This document shows positions 1 to 7,731 of a DNA stretch of 31,214 nt, piece by piece (the first letter of the stretch is position 1; the number at the start of each line of letters is the position of its first letter). Made by a program: the position numbers and the translations under genes. Location: the NCBI GenBank assembly GCA_947623775.1, contig CANQHL010000005.1, positions 1-31,214 on the forward strand, read 5' to 3'. Source of the stretch: an uncultured Clostridia bacterium. Its GTDB lineage: Bacteria; Bacillota; Clostridia; Christensenellales; UBA1242. Below the pieces are notes generated by a model. The model was not told where the DNA came from and searched no databases. It was given only the letters and a program-made list of their open reading frames with translations.

Positions 1-1
1 A

Positions 2-520
2 TGTCTCGGACATTTTGGGCTTGCTTTAAAATATTATTGCCACTTTACCTCACCAATAAGAAGATACCCAGACTTGACCATTCATAGAATAATCAAAGAG
101 TGTTTAAGAAAGGGGAAATTGAGCGAAAATAGAATTTATGAACTCGAAGATTTCACAAATGAAGCAAGTTTGCAGTCAAGTTTAACCGAGAAAAATGCCG
201 ATAAAGCAGAACGTGACATTGACGACCTTTGGAAAGCATATTTGATGAAAGATCGAATAGGTGAAAATTTTGAGGGAATAATATCTTCGGTAACTAATTT
301 TGGTTTTTTCGTTGAACTCGATAACACGGTTGAGGGATTGATTAGAATTGAAAATTTACCAGATAGCGGAATATTATTGTTTGAAAAACAATTAAAATTA
401 AAGGGCAACTCCATGGCCTTTGCGGTTGGTGATAGGGTTGAAGTTAAACTCACCGCTGCTAATGTGTTTACAAGAAAGATAGACTTTGATTTTGTAAGGT
501 TTATTTCAAGAGTAAAATGA
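2..520 (+). CDS. rnr: Ribonuclease R, C-terminal part (5' end outside window)
   Basis: This is the last 172 codons of an RNase II/R family 3'-5' exoribonuclease, open at the left edge of the window. The first residues read through the conserved end of the RNB catalytic domain (FTSPIRRYPDLTIHR, about residues 16-30). A C-terminal S1 RNA-binding domain follows at about residues 83-168 (FEGIISSVTNFGFFVELDN, then VEGLIRI and VGDRVEVKL). RNase R degrades structured RNA and partners with SmpB-tmRNA in clearing non-stop mRNAs. The next two genes are smpB and ssrA, the usual Gram-positive order, which supports R rather than RNase II. The TTG at 74 is internal, not a start. It ends in TGA, so TGA is a stop in this genome. 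Confidence 0.93.
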   Translation, partial: CLGHFGLALKYYCHFTSPIRRYPDLTIHRIIKECLRKGKLSENRIYELEDFTNEASLQSSLTEKNADKAERDIDDLWKAYLMKDRIGENFEGIISSVTNFGFFVELDNTVEGLIRIENLPDSGILLFEKQLKLKGNSMAFAVGDRVEVKLTAANVFTRKIDFDFVRFISRVK

Positions 521-643
521 AAGTTAAAATTAAAAAACAAGGCAAAAAAGTCGAAAATGATGGTTAAAATATCCTAAAAAATTCAAAAAAATAAAAAATT
601 TTACAAAATTTTAAGATTTTTATTAAAAAATTGATTTAGGGTA

Positions 644-672
644 TTGAAAAATATAAAAAATAGTGTTATAAT
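644..672 (+). promoter_or_regulatory. Promoter upstream of smpB
   Basis: TTGAAA (644-649), a 17-bp spacer and TATAAT (667-672), with TG at 664-665, make a near-consensus sigma-A promoter. The predicted start of transcription (about 679) lies only some 4 nt before the smpB ATG and after its SD sequence, so either the leader is almost absent or the -10 match is fortuitous. Confidence 0.55.
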
Positions 673-682
673 AGGAGTCGAG

Positions 683-1120
683 ATGAAGATAATAACTAAT
701 AACAAAAACGCTTATCACAATTTCTTCGTTTCAGACCTGATGGAAGCCGGTATTGAACTTAAAGGCGGCGAAATAAAATCTGTGAGCAATGGAAAAATAA
801 GTTTAAGTGATAGTTATGTCGAAATAAAAAACGGCGAAGCTATTTTAAAAAACTGCTACATTGCACAAGATAATTCGGTGTCCGATAGTTCGACAAAGCG
901 ACCAAGAAGGCTACTCTTACATAAAGTTGAGATACTCAAGTTTGAAAGAAAAGTCAAGGAAAAAGGCTTTTCCATTGTGCCAACTAAGGTTTATTTCAAC
1001 AAAGGCAAGGTAAAAGTTGAAATAGGGCTCGCAAAAGGTAAAAAACTTTATGATAAGAGAGAAGTCCTGAAGGAAAGGGCAATCCAAAGGGACATCGACC
1101 GAGTTGTCAAAAACGAATAA
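683..1120 (+). CDS. smpB: SsrA-binding protein SmpB
   Basis: SmpB binds the tRNA-like domain of tmRNA and delivers it to stalled ribosomes for trans-translation. The protein is 145 residues, normal for the family. Recognisable parts are the N-terminal MKIITNNKNAYHNFFV, GIELKGGEIKSV, the core strand NCYIAQ, HKVEILKFERKVKEKG, the IVPTKVYFNKGKVKVEIGLAKGKKLYDKR block and the basic C-terminal tail (ERAIQRDIDRVVKNE). The ATG at 683 is chosen because AGGAG (673-677) sits 5 nt upstream; the in-frame extension starting at 644 overlaps the promoter and has no SD. ssrA begins only 13 nt after the stop, so the two are probably on one primary transcript. Confidence 0.97.
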   Translation: MKIITNNKNAYHNFFVSDLMEAGIELKGGEIKSVSNGKISLSDSYVEIKNGEAILKNCYIAQDNSVSDSSTKRPRRLLLHKVEILKFERKVKEKGFSIVPTKVYFNKGKVKVEIGLAKGKKLYDKREVLKERAIQRDIDRVVKNE

Positions 1121-1133
1121 CTTTCTCAATTGC

Positions 1134-1523
1134 GGGGGCGTTATTGGTTTCGACGGGGAGCATTTTTTAAGACGTAAAGCATATGGTGTGCTCTCACCTA
1201 AAACGGGCAATTGCAAATTAAACGCAAACGAAAACAAAGTAGTTCGCATGCCAAGCCTTGCTGTAGCTGCGTAACTAGAAAAATTTGGTTGACAAAAGTT
1301 CAACCTCTCCACTTTCAAATTCGCTCGGTGAAAGTTCGGGGATGATTAAGGGCGACACTGCACATAAAAATTTGTCTTTATATTATGTGCAAACAAAAAA
1401 GGCTCGTTTATAGAAAGTTGTGTATGGCTTAACTATAAATTAAAAATAAAGCATATACTAAATATGTAGAAAAATCTTAAAAAAGTTTTTCGGAAGCGGG
1501 TTCAATTCCCGCCGTCTCCACCA
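1134..1523 (+). ncRNA. ssrA: Transfer-messenger RNA (tmRNA)
   Basis: The 5' end GGGGGCG (1134-1140) pairs with CGTCTCC near the 3' end to form the 7-bp acceptor stem, followed by an encoded ACCA (1520-1523). The 5' signature GTTTCGACGGGG and the 3' T-arm GCGGG-TTCAATT-CCCGC are diagnostic. The internal reading frame at 1224-1274 encodes the degradation tag ANENKVVRMPSLAVAA followed by TAA; the hydrophobic AVAA end is the expected protease (ClpXP-type) signal. Length 390 nt. No terminator is visible before the next gene, so the 3' end is probably made by processing. Confidence 0.97.
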
Positions 1524-1587
1524 AAAAACAATGGCGGTCGAAATAGATAAGCGAAGCCAAAAATTATTAAAAGGAAGTGTAAAATTT

Positions 1588-2745
1588 ATGATGAGTTCAG
1601 TAATTATTGCGGTAGTTGTTGTTCTTGGAATTATCGTAGCTGGAGGATTTCTTCTCTACTTTATGGGCGATTTACTAATGAGCATTTCTGGAAAGAAGAA
1701 AGATTCTGATGCTGTAAAAGAGAAACAACGCAAAGAACAAAAAGAGTTGGAAGATCGTGTAAACGCTCTTGAAAACAGTGAAGAGGCAAGAAATGATCCT
1801 GCAATCGCAACTGTTTTGTACAACGGAAACGAGGAAGAGGAAAAAGAAGAGGAGCCAGTTGAAGAAGAAACAACTGAGCAACCTGAAGAAGAGCCTGAGG
1901 AAGAGGCAGAAGAGCCAGAGCAAGAAGAGACAGATGATGTTGATGATACATCTGAGTACATAAGACAGAGAAGAAAAGAGCTTCTTGAAAGACTTGCAAG
2001 AATGCAAGAGGAAAATGATGAAACAGCGGATGAAGAAGCCGATGTAGTAGATCTTAGTGAACAACCACAAGTTGAGGAAGTTGTTGAAGAACCAGCAGAG
2101 GAAACTCCGGTAGAAGAAACAGAGGAGACCACTGAAGAGGAAGAACCAGAGGAAGAGCCAGCAGAAGAACAAGTTGAAGAAACTGCCGAGCAAGAAGTTC
2201 CAGTAGAGGAAACTCCGGTTGAGGAAAATCCTACAGTTCAAAGAGCAGCAGACATTTCTTTTGACCAAGCAAAGGCTGACGGCGTAGATGCTTTAGTTGC
2301 AAACTTCTCACTTGAAGAACTTGAAAGAAGACTTGTAGAAGAGCAAGAAAGGTTAAAGCAAAATGAAAAAGACCTTCGTAAAAACAAGAAAGAATTCATT
2401 CCTCTTAGAAGAGTTAAGAACAATCTTGAAAGTGACGAAAAGAAATTGAGAAGAAAAGAAGCAATGGTTGCTAAGCAAAAAGTTGTATTGTATGGTGTAA
2501 ACAACTATGCAGATATAGATGAAGAAAAGGCTCAAAAACTTGCCGAAGACCTTGACTTACTTGATGGACTTAAATTGTCTGTTCAACACTGCCACGAAGT
2601 TATGGAAGCAAACAAGGAAAGATATCCTTTGCTTGAACAAATCTACAACTTGTTGTCAAGTCAAAACACACAAATTAAGCAAGATATCAAGACTCTCCAA
2701 GAAGCAATTGAAAGATTGAAAGCAGAAAACCCAGATGCTGAATAA
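1588..2745 (+). CDS. Unrecognised membrane-anchored Glu-rich coiled-coil protein
   Basis: I do not recognise the family. The protein (385 residues from this start) has one hydrophobic N-terminal segment (about 3-28), a short basic stretch (SGKKK, about 35-39), then a very long acidic, low-complexity region rich in E, P, T and V (about 78-215) with imperfect VEETPVE-type repeats. A charged helical C-terminal region (about 230-385) looks like coiled coil (LEELERRLVEEQERLKQNEKD and similar). The plan, one TM anchor plus flexible acidic linker plus coiled coil, resembles ZipA/EzrA-like tethering proteins in layout only. ATG 1588 is chosen because AAGGAAG (1571-1577) precedes it; the earlier ATG at 1531 is 8 nt from the tmRNA end and has no SD. 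It may be co-transcribed with ssrA. Confidence 0.8.
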   Translation: MMSSVIIAVVVVLGIIVAGGFLLYFMGDLLMSISGKKKDSDAVKEKQRKEQKELEDRVNALENSEEARNDPAIATVLYNGNEEEEKEEEPVEEETTEQPEEEPEEEAEEPEQEETDDVDDTSEYIRQRRKELLERLARMQEENDETADEEADVVDLSEQPQVEEVVEEPAEETPVEETEETTEEEEPEEEPAEEQVEETAEQEVPVEETPVEENPTVQRAADISFDQAKADGVDALVANFSLEELERRLVEEQERLKQNEKDLRKNKKEFIPLRRVKNNLESDEKKLRRKEAMVAKQKVVLYGVNNYADIDEEKAQKLAEDLDLLDGLKLSVQHCHEVMEANKERYPLLEQIYNLLSSQNTQIKQDIKTLQEAIERLKAENPDAE

Positions 2746-2795
2746 TTTTCAAAAAAGTAAAAAGGCTTTGAGAACTCGATAAATTAAAAATAAAG

Positions 2796-2824
2796 AAAGT
2801 GACATTTAAAATGTCACTTTTTTT
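2796..2824 (+). terminator. Intrinsic terminator
   Basis: A near-perfect inverted repeat (AAAGTGACATTT at 2796-2807, AAATGTCACTTT at 2809-2820) runs into a T tract to 2824. It ends the rnr/smpB/ssrA/1588 transcription unit. Confidence 0.9.
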
Positions 2825-2884
2825 GTGTCAAATTTTTATAATTCATTAATTTATATGTTACAGATATATGTTGCCGACTTTGAT

Positions 2885-3005
2885 GGTTAGAGATTATACA
2901 TTGGTGAGAGAATGTGCACCGGTATGAGAATATAAGCCGGTGAGAGAATATATTGTAAGAATACATGCTGGCAATAGAATATATGGCATTGAGATTATAT
3001 ATGGC
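2885..3005. repeat. Degenerate 18-bp tandem repeat
   Basis: Seven consecutive units align to a consensus near GGTGAGAGAATATATGGC: 2885-2902, 2903-2920, 2921-2938, 2939-2956, a shortened unit 2957-2969, 2970-2987 and 2988-3005. Units differ at several positions each but keep phase. On the minus strand the period reads as a hexapeptide-like pattern (for example IFSHRL, IFSYRC, TFSHQC), but no credible start site precedes it. Confidence 0.75.
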
Positions 3006-3196
3006 AGTGATGCTCTCAAATTCATTATGATTTTTATATCTTTTTGCCGTTGTTGACGCGGTTCTCGTTGTTACTATCTTAATTGAAGTGTTGTATAAAT
3101 CTTCCGCCAACTCTTTATTTGAGGCGGTACAATATTTTTTTTAGTAATTCCCGAAATTTAATGAAAATATAATAAAATTTCACATATTTTTAATAT
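3006..3196. other. Intergenic stretch with one hairpin, no gene seen
   Basis: With the preceding repeat this makes a gap of more than 300 bases after the 2796 terminator. The only structure I see is CCGCC (3104-3108) pairing with GGCGG (3123-3127), followed by a T8 run at about 3135, which could be a weak plus-strand terminator. The minus-strand reading frame through 2814-3110 has only a TTG start without SD and ends inside the terminator. Confidence 0.4.
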
Positions 3197-4036
3197 TTAT
3201 AAATGATTTTCTTTATGTTTTTTATCGTTTACCACAGCCACAATAATTGCTATGGACATACCAACAAGAGGTAGTGCAAGGGCTAAAAGGATCCATAACC
3301 AATAATTTACCGTGTTAAATTGAATAATCGTATCATTAGATTTATCAAAGCGGTTGCCAATCCAAATATAATGTGTGTATCCATTTGAATCTGTTGAAAC
3401 TTGATGTGCGTTTGTTTGTCCATTAGCACTCAAAGCCACATATTCATAGTAGATTATTGGATCATATTTTTCTGTTACATCAATGCCGACAAGCGTGTCA
3501 ACTGTTTCAATAAATGTGTTTTTCAAGATTTGTTCGTCGTTGTTTGACATGGGGTAATTGCCTTTTTGGATAAGCTTATCAACGAAAGCACCGTTTTTAG
3601 TCTCCCTTTTGAAACCGCCATAGAAATAGTTGAAAGTTTCCAAAGATGAAAATCTTACAGTATAACCAACCAAATTATTCTCATCAATTGTTATAAATTC
3701 AATTTCTTGATCAGGATTGAAATTGCCATCATTTGCAAATTTCTCTACATATGCACTTTTTTCCTGTTCCTTAATGCTCAAAAGTTTTTCTTTTAACGTT
3801 TCTTGTAAACTTTGTTGTTGAGTGTCGTTCAGTCCCAATTTTTTATAGTTTGTTTCATAAGCAATCGTTTTGTCAAACTTGCCGTCATCGATTGATTTTA
3901 TAGAATAAATGATGTAATCATGAGTAGTGATTTTTGTTGGCAGGTCAGGTGATTTTATAAAATCAATGAAAAATATGGCACAAACAAGTACAAGAGTGAT
4001 TATAAATACGATATAAATGTTTTTAGTAAGTCTCAT
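3197..4036 (-). CDS. Unrecognised two-TM protein with extracytoplasmic domain
   Basis: The protein is 279 residues. One hydrophobic segment lies near the N-terminus (IYIVFIITLVLVCAIFFIDF, about 7-26) and one near the C-terminus (about 244-268, WLWILLALALPLVGMSIAIIVA), with a short basic tail (NDKKHKENHL). The roughly 210 residues between them are hydrophilic and mixed helix/strand, and probably lie outside the membrane. The start ATG (4036) is supported by AGAGG about 5 nt upstream. It is transcribed alone, divergently from the pyruvate formate-lyase gene across a 150-bp AT-rich spacer. No catalytic motif is visible and I assign no function. Confidence 0.8.
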   Translation of the reverse strand: MRLTKNIYIVFIITLVLVCAIFFIDFIKSPDLPTKITTHDYIIYSIKSIDDGKFDKTIAYETNYKKLGLNDTQQQSLQETLKEKLLSIKEQEKSAYVEKFANDGNFNPDQEIEFITIDENNLVGYTVRFSSLETFNYFYGGFKRETKNGAFVDKLIQKGNYPMSNNDEQILKNTFIETVDTLVGIDVTEKYDPIIYYEYVALSANGQTNAHQVSTDSNGYTHYIWIGNRFDKSNDTIIQFNTVNYWLWILLALALPLVGMSIAIIVAVVNDKKHKENHL

Positions 4037-4136
4037 TTCAACCTCTAATAGATAGTTTACATATTTTTAATTTTAAGTCAAGAAAAAACACTAATTTATA
4101 TAAAATGTTAATACTTAATTAATTTGGTAATTTTAT

Positions 4137-4166
4137 TTGTTTAGAAATGGGTGCATGTGATATACT
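4137..4166 (+). promoter_or_regulatory. Candidate promoter for pyruvate formate-lyase
   Basis: TTGTTT (4137-4142), an 18-bp spacer and an extended -10, TGATATACT (4158-4166). The SD AGAGGAGG (4174-4181) follows. The -35 is weak; the extended -10 carries the call. Confidence 0.5.
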
Positions 4167-4186
4167 ATTTTATAGAGGAGGCGTAT

Positions 4187-6424
4187 ATGGAAGAGTTTTG
4201 GACGGGTTTTAGAGGCGAAAAATGGAGAAAAGAAATAAATGTTTCTGATTTTATAGACAACAACTACAAAGAATATTGCGGAGATGATTCTTTTTTGACC
4301 GGTGTAAGTGCAAAAACGGCAAAAGTATGGAAAAAATGTGAAATTTTATTAAAAAAAGAAAGAAAAGTTCATCTTTTAGATGTTGACCTTGAACATTTGT
4401 CTGGAATAGATAGTTTTCCTGCGGGGTATATTGATAAGGAAAATGAGGTTATTTTTGGATTACAAACAGATAAGCCACTGAAAAGGATAGTAAATCCATT
4501 TGGCGGCATAAGAATGGTTGATAATGCACTTGGTGCATATAATAAAAAATTAGACGAAAAAACAGAAAACTTTTTCAAAACAATGATGCGAAAAACTCAT
4601 AACGATGGAGTTTTTGACTGCTATACACCTGAAATAAGACGTGCAAGAAGTGCGGGATTGATTACCGGATTGCCTGATGCTTATGGGCGGGGTAGGATTA
4701 TAGGTGATTACAGACGGGTTGCCCTCTATGGAATTGATAGATTGATAGAAGAAAAAAAGAGGGATTTATTCAGCGAGAAATTGTTAAAAATTGATAGTGA
4801 AGAGGCAATAAGAACGAGAGAGGAAGTAAGTGAACAAATTAGGGCACTTGAAAGAATGAAAAAGATGGCAAGCACGTATGGTTACGACATTTCACAACCG
4901 GCAAAAAATGCGTTTGAGGGCTTTCAGTGGACATATTTTGGTTATCTTGCTTCAGTAAAAGAAAATAACGGTGCGGCAATGAGCCTAGGAAGAACTTCAA
5001 CTTTTCTGGACATTTATATAGAAAGAGATATGCGGAAAGGACTTTTGTCCGAAGAAGAAGCACAAGAACTTGTAGATCAATTTGTTATCAAATTGAGGCT
5101 TGTACGCCATTTGCGTACTCCAGAATATGATGAACTTTTTGGCGGCGATCCAACATGGGTGACAGAGTCGATAGGAGGGATGCGTGATAAAAAACATAGT
5201 TTAGTCACCAAAAACTCTTATAGATTTTTACATAGCCTTATAAATCTCGACCCGTCACCTGAACCAAACTTAACCGTGTTATGGTCCGTAAATCTTCCTG
5301 AAAATTTTAAGAGGTTTTGTGCCAAAATTTCCATATTGACGGACGCTATTCAATATGAAAGTGATGATGTAATGAGGCCTGTGTATGGCCATGATTATGC
5401 AATTGCATGCTGTGTTTCAGCAATGAAAGTTGGTAAGCAAATGCAATTTTTCGGAGCCAGATGTAATTTAGCAAAGGCTTTGTTATATTCCATCAACAGC
5501 GGTAAAGATGAGAAAAGCGGTGTAGAAGTGGTTGAGGGGGTAAAACCATACAATGGTGATGTGCTTGAATTTGATAAAGTAAAGGACGGATATTATAAAA
5601 TTCTTTCAAAAATTGCCAAAACTTACGTTGACGCATTAAATATAATTCACTACATGCACGATAAATATGCCTATGAGGCAGGACAAATGGCGTTACACGA
5701 TACAAATTTAAAACGATTTATGGCATTTGGTGTTGCCGGACTTTCAGTCGTTGCCGATTCACTTTCTGCAATAAAATACGCAAAAGTTACTCCGATAAGA
5801 GATGAACGTGGTATAGCCGTTGATTTTAAAATTGATGGTGAATTTCCAAAATATGGTAATGATGATGATCGGGTTGATAAATTGGCGGTTGACGTGGTAA
5901 AATATTTTATTGGGGAACTAAAAAAGCATAAAATATATCGTAATGCAAAGCATACATTGTCCGTACTCACCATAACCTCAAATGTTATGTATGGGAAAAA
6001 GACTGGTGCAACACCGGACGGACGAAAGGAAGGAGAGGCATTTGCTCCAGGGGCAAACCCGATGCATGGCAGGGATATTCGAGGTGCTCTTGCAAGTTTA
6101 AATTCGGTGGCAAAGTTGCCATATGTGGATTGTTGTCAAGATGGCGTTTCAAACACCTTTTCAATTGTGCCAAACTCACTTGGCAAGGATATGAACAACA
6201 GGATAAGCAACCTTGTAAGTATGCTTGATGGTTACTTTGTTCAAGGCGCACAACATCTTAATGTGAATGTGCTTGACAGGGAAAAATTAATTGACGCAAT
6301 GAACAATCCTGAAAAATATCCGACATTAACTGTTCGCGTGTCGGGTTACGCCGTCAATTTCAATAGGCTTTCTAGGGCACATCAAGAGGAAGTTATTGCA
6401 AGAACGTTCCATGAGAAAATTTAG
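4187..6424 (+). CDS. pflB: Pyruvate formate-lyase (formate C-acetyltransferase)
   Basis: This glycyl-radical enzyme converts pyruvate and CoA to acetyl-CoA and formate in anaerobic metabolism. The adjacent catalytic cysteines are at about 408-409 (YAIACCVSAM) and the radical glycine is at about 720 in TVRVSGYAV, 25 residues from the end as usual. VGKQMQFFGAR and TSNVMYGKKTGATPDGRK are further family hallmarks, and the 745-residue length is typical. The paired cysteines and the VGKQMQFFGAR block favour true PFL over glycerol dehydratase or other relatives. ATG 4187 is chosen over the frame opening at 4151 because AGAGGAGG lies 5 nt upstream. A cysteine replaces the alanine I would expect in FFGARCNLAK. 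No activating enzyme (PflA, a radical SAM protein of about 245 residues) lies next to it. Confidence 0.96.
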   Translation: MEEFWTGFRGEKWRKEINVSDFIDNNYKEYCGDDSFLTGVSAKTAKVWKKCEILLKKERKVHLLDVDLEHLSGIDSFPAGYIDKENEVIFGLQTDKPLKRIVNPFGGIRMVDNALGAYNKKLDEKTENFFKTMMRKTHNDGVFDCYTPEIRRARSAGLITGLPDAYGRGRIIGDYRRVALYGIDRLIEEKKRDLFSEKLLKIDSEEAIRTREEVSEQIRALERMKKMASTYGYDISQPAKNAFEGFQWTYFGYLASVKENNGAAMSLGRTSTFLDIYIERDMRKGLLSEEEAQELVDQFVIKLRLVRHLRTPEYDELFGGDPTWVTESIGGMRDKKHSLVTKNSYRFLHSLINLDPSPEPNLTVLWSVNLPENFKRFCAKISILTDAIQYESDDVMRPVYGHDYAIACCVSAMKVGKQMQFFGARCNLAKALLYSINSGKDEKSGVEVVEGVKPYNGDVLEFDKVKDGYYKILSKIAKTYVDALNIIHYMHDKYAYEAGQMALHDTNLKRFMAFGVAGLSVVADSLSAIKYAKVTPIRDERGIAVDFKIDGEFPKYGNDDDRVDKLAVDVVKYFIGELKKHKIYRNAKHTLSVLTITSNVMYGKKTGATPDGRKEGEAFAPGANPMHGRDIRGALASLNSVAKLPYVDCCQDGVSNTFSIVPNSLGKDMNNRISNLVSMLDGYFVQGAQHLNVNVLDREKLIDAMNNPEKYPTLTVRVSGYAVNFNRLSRAHQEEVIARTFHEKI

Positions 6425-6534
6425 ATAATTTAATAAAATTTGATAAAAAGTATTGAAAAAGTGTAAAAATTTAATAAAAAATCTCAAAAAAGCGTAAAAA
6501 ATTTAATTAAAAATGAAAAATAAGGATTAAAACA
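6425..6534. other. AT-rich spacer with a degenerate 30-nt direct repeat
   Basis: Two similar A-rich units (about 6456-6485 and 6486-6515) share the pattern GYGTAAAAATTTAATWAAAAA. No clear hairpin terminator is seen after pflB; the Nudix gene that follows has only a weak SD (AAGGAT, 6522-6527). Confidence 0.4.
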
Positions 6535-7062
6535 ATGGAAAAATTAGACTTGTTAGATGAGCGTGGAGTGCCTACCGGTGAAAGTGAAGATCGGAAAATT
6601 ATTCACAAACTTGGACTTAGGCACCATGCGTGTGGTGTAATAATATATTATGGAGACAGTGTTCTTTTGCAGCAACGTTCATTTAAGAAAGAGAAAAATG
6701 CAGGTCTTTGGGACATAACGGCAGGGCACGTTAAGGCCGGAGATGAAATTATGCAATCTCTTTTAAGAGAAACAAAAGAAGAACTTGGGGTTGATTTAAG
6801 CAATGAAAACTTTGTTTTGCTTGGCAAATATTGGCGAAATGAAGTTTACAATGAGAACTTTATAGAAAATGAACTTGATTACATATATGTGCTGGAGAAA
6901 TATATTCCATTAGAACAAATAAAAATTCAAGAAAGCGAGGTGGAACAAGCCGCTTGGGTTGCAATTGAAAAATTTAAAACGCTTTTGAAAGAACATAAAG
7001 CAACTCCAAGAGCGTGCTATGATGATTTTTTCAAAATTATCGAAAATAAAAATAAAATTTAA
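6535..7062 (+). CDS. Nudix hydrolase, IPP-isomerase-like subgroup
   Basis: Nudix enzymes hydrolyse nucleoside diphosphates linked to other groups, using a metal-binding helix. The 175-residue protein carries the Nudix box at about 64-86 (GHVKAGDEIMQSLLRETKEE, then LGV); the first conserved Glu is Asp70, a conservative change, while the REx2EE core is intact. The N-terminus (LLDERGVPTGESEDR) and the HHACGVIIY strand are typical of the Nudix subgroup resembling isopentenyl-diphosphate isomerase (YfcD-like), which are mostly hydrolases of unknown substrate. A true Idi is possible but less likely, because I do not see its dedicated cysteine/glutamate active-site pattern. ATG 6535 is preceded by AAGGAT. 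Confidence 0.88.
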   Translation: MEKLDLLDERGVPTGESEDRKIIHKLGLRHHACGVIIYYGDSVLLQQRSFKKEKNAGLWDITAGHVKAGDEIMQSLLRETKEELGVDLSNENFVLLGKYWRNEVYNENFIENELDYIYVLEKYIPLEQIKIQESEVEQAAWVAIEKFKTLLKEHKATPRACYDDFFKIIENKNKI

Positions 7063-7081
7063 TAAAATAGAAGAAATTTAT

Positions 7082-7109
7082 TTGTTGTAGAGAAAATTTA
7101 TGTTATAAT
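7082..7109 (+). promoter_or_regulatory. Promoter for the 7129 gene
   Basis: TTGTTG (7082-7087), a 16-bp spacer and TATAAT (7104-7109) with TG in extended -10 position (7101-7102). The motif TGTTATAAT is shared with the promoters at 664 and 22727. Confidence 0.65.
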
Positions 7110-7128
7110 AAAAGAAAAAGGAGTGAAT

Positions 7129-7689
7129 ATGAGCAGATTAAAAAGATTGCCTTTCATTTATTATGAAGAAGCCCTCAATGGATTTACTGAAACTCGAAAA
7201 ACTATGAATGAAATTATCCAGAAGAAGCCTGAGACATTTAATGATGAGTTTAATTATGTCAAATATTTGGCTGCCTCTGAAGATCCGATAGCAATGGATT
7301 TGCTTGCCTATTATTATAAAACGGGCATAAGCGGTTTGTTAAAAGAAAACTATGTGAAATATATCAATTGGGAATTGCTTTCAGCTGCACGCGGAAATGA
7401 ATTTGCAATTGAAAAATTGCAGTTTTTGATAGGCTTTGCGATTGATAATATAATGTCATCAGGTGACTATAACACAATTGTATACAAAAATGATATAGAT
7501 GATTACAATTCTCTATATGTTTTAGGCAAGGCACTTTGCAAGACAATTGTGAAAAGGATCAATTGTTTTCCTGTTGATTTAATGGAATCAAAAGATGAAT
7601 ATTTGCCATACAAAAAAGAATATGATATAAATTTACGTAAAAATATAGAAGACGCAATACCAGACACTATAAATTATTTAAAATCATAA
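7129..7689 (+). CDS. Hypothetical protein, Sel1-like helical repeat
   Basis: The 186-residue soluble protein has no signal peptide or TM segment. About residues 50-98 resemble Sel1/TPR-type helical pairs (DPIAMDLLAYYYKTGISG, then WELLSAARGNEFAIEKLQF), with the alternating A/L/Y and G pattern of that family. The rest is unrecognised. If real, the repeats suggest a protein-interaction role. Start ATG 7129 is chosen because AAGGAG (7118-7123) lies 5 nt upstream; the GTG at 7123 overlaps the SD. It has its own promoter and a terminator shared with the convergent gene. Confidence 0.75.
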   Translation: MSRLKRLPFIYYEEALNGFTETRKTMNEIIQKKPETFNDEFNYVKYLAASEDPIAMDLLAYYYKTGISGLLKENYVKYINWELLSAARGNEFAIEKLQFLIGFAIDNIMSSGDYNTIVYKNDIDDYNSLYVLGKALCKTIVKRINCFPVDLMESKDEYLPYKKEYDINLRKNIEDAIPDTINYLKS

Positions 7690-7703
7690 CGCTACTAAAA
7701 AAT

Positions 7704-7730
7704 AAAAAAATCCTTTAATAGGATTTTTTT
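7704..7730. terminator. Bidirectional terminator between convergent genes
   Basis: AAAAAATCC (7705-7713) pairs with GGATTTTTT (7721-7729) around a 7-nt loop, giving a T run on either strand. It serves the plus gene ending at 7689 and the minus gene ending at 7732. Confidence 0.8.
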
Positions 7731-7731
7731 G

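Noticed and set aside
644..682. N-terminal extension of SmpB
   Set aside because: Overlaps the promoter elements and lacks an SD; the family N-terminus begins at the 683 ATG.
917..1318. 133-residue minus-strand frame over smpB and tmRNA
   Set aside because: Lies entirely antisense to two well-supported genes.
1531..1587. Earlier ATG (1531) for the Glu-rich membrane protein
   Set aside because: Eight nt from the tmRNA 3' end without an SD; ATG 1588 has AAGGAAG.
1656..2268. Several long minus-strand frames opposite the Glu-rich gene
   Set aside because: Low-complexity antisense of GAA/GAG-rich codons; no SD or start context, and the plus-strand gene has a good SD, TM segment and terminator.
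2814..3110. 98-residue minus-strand open frame
   Set aside because: Only a TTG start with no SD, ends inside a terminator, and is made largely of the degenerate 18-bp repeat. Kept as a repeat, not a gene.
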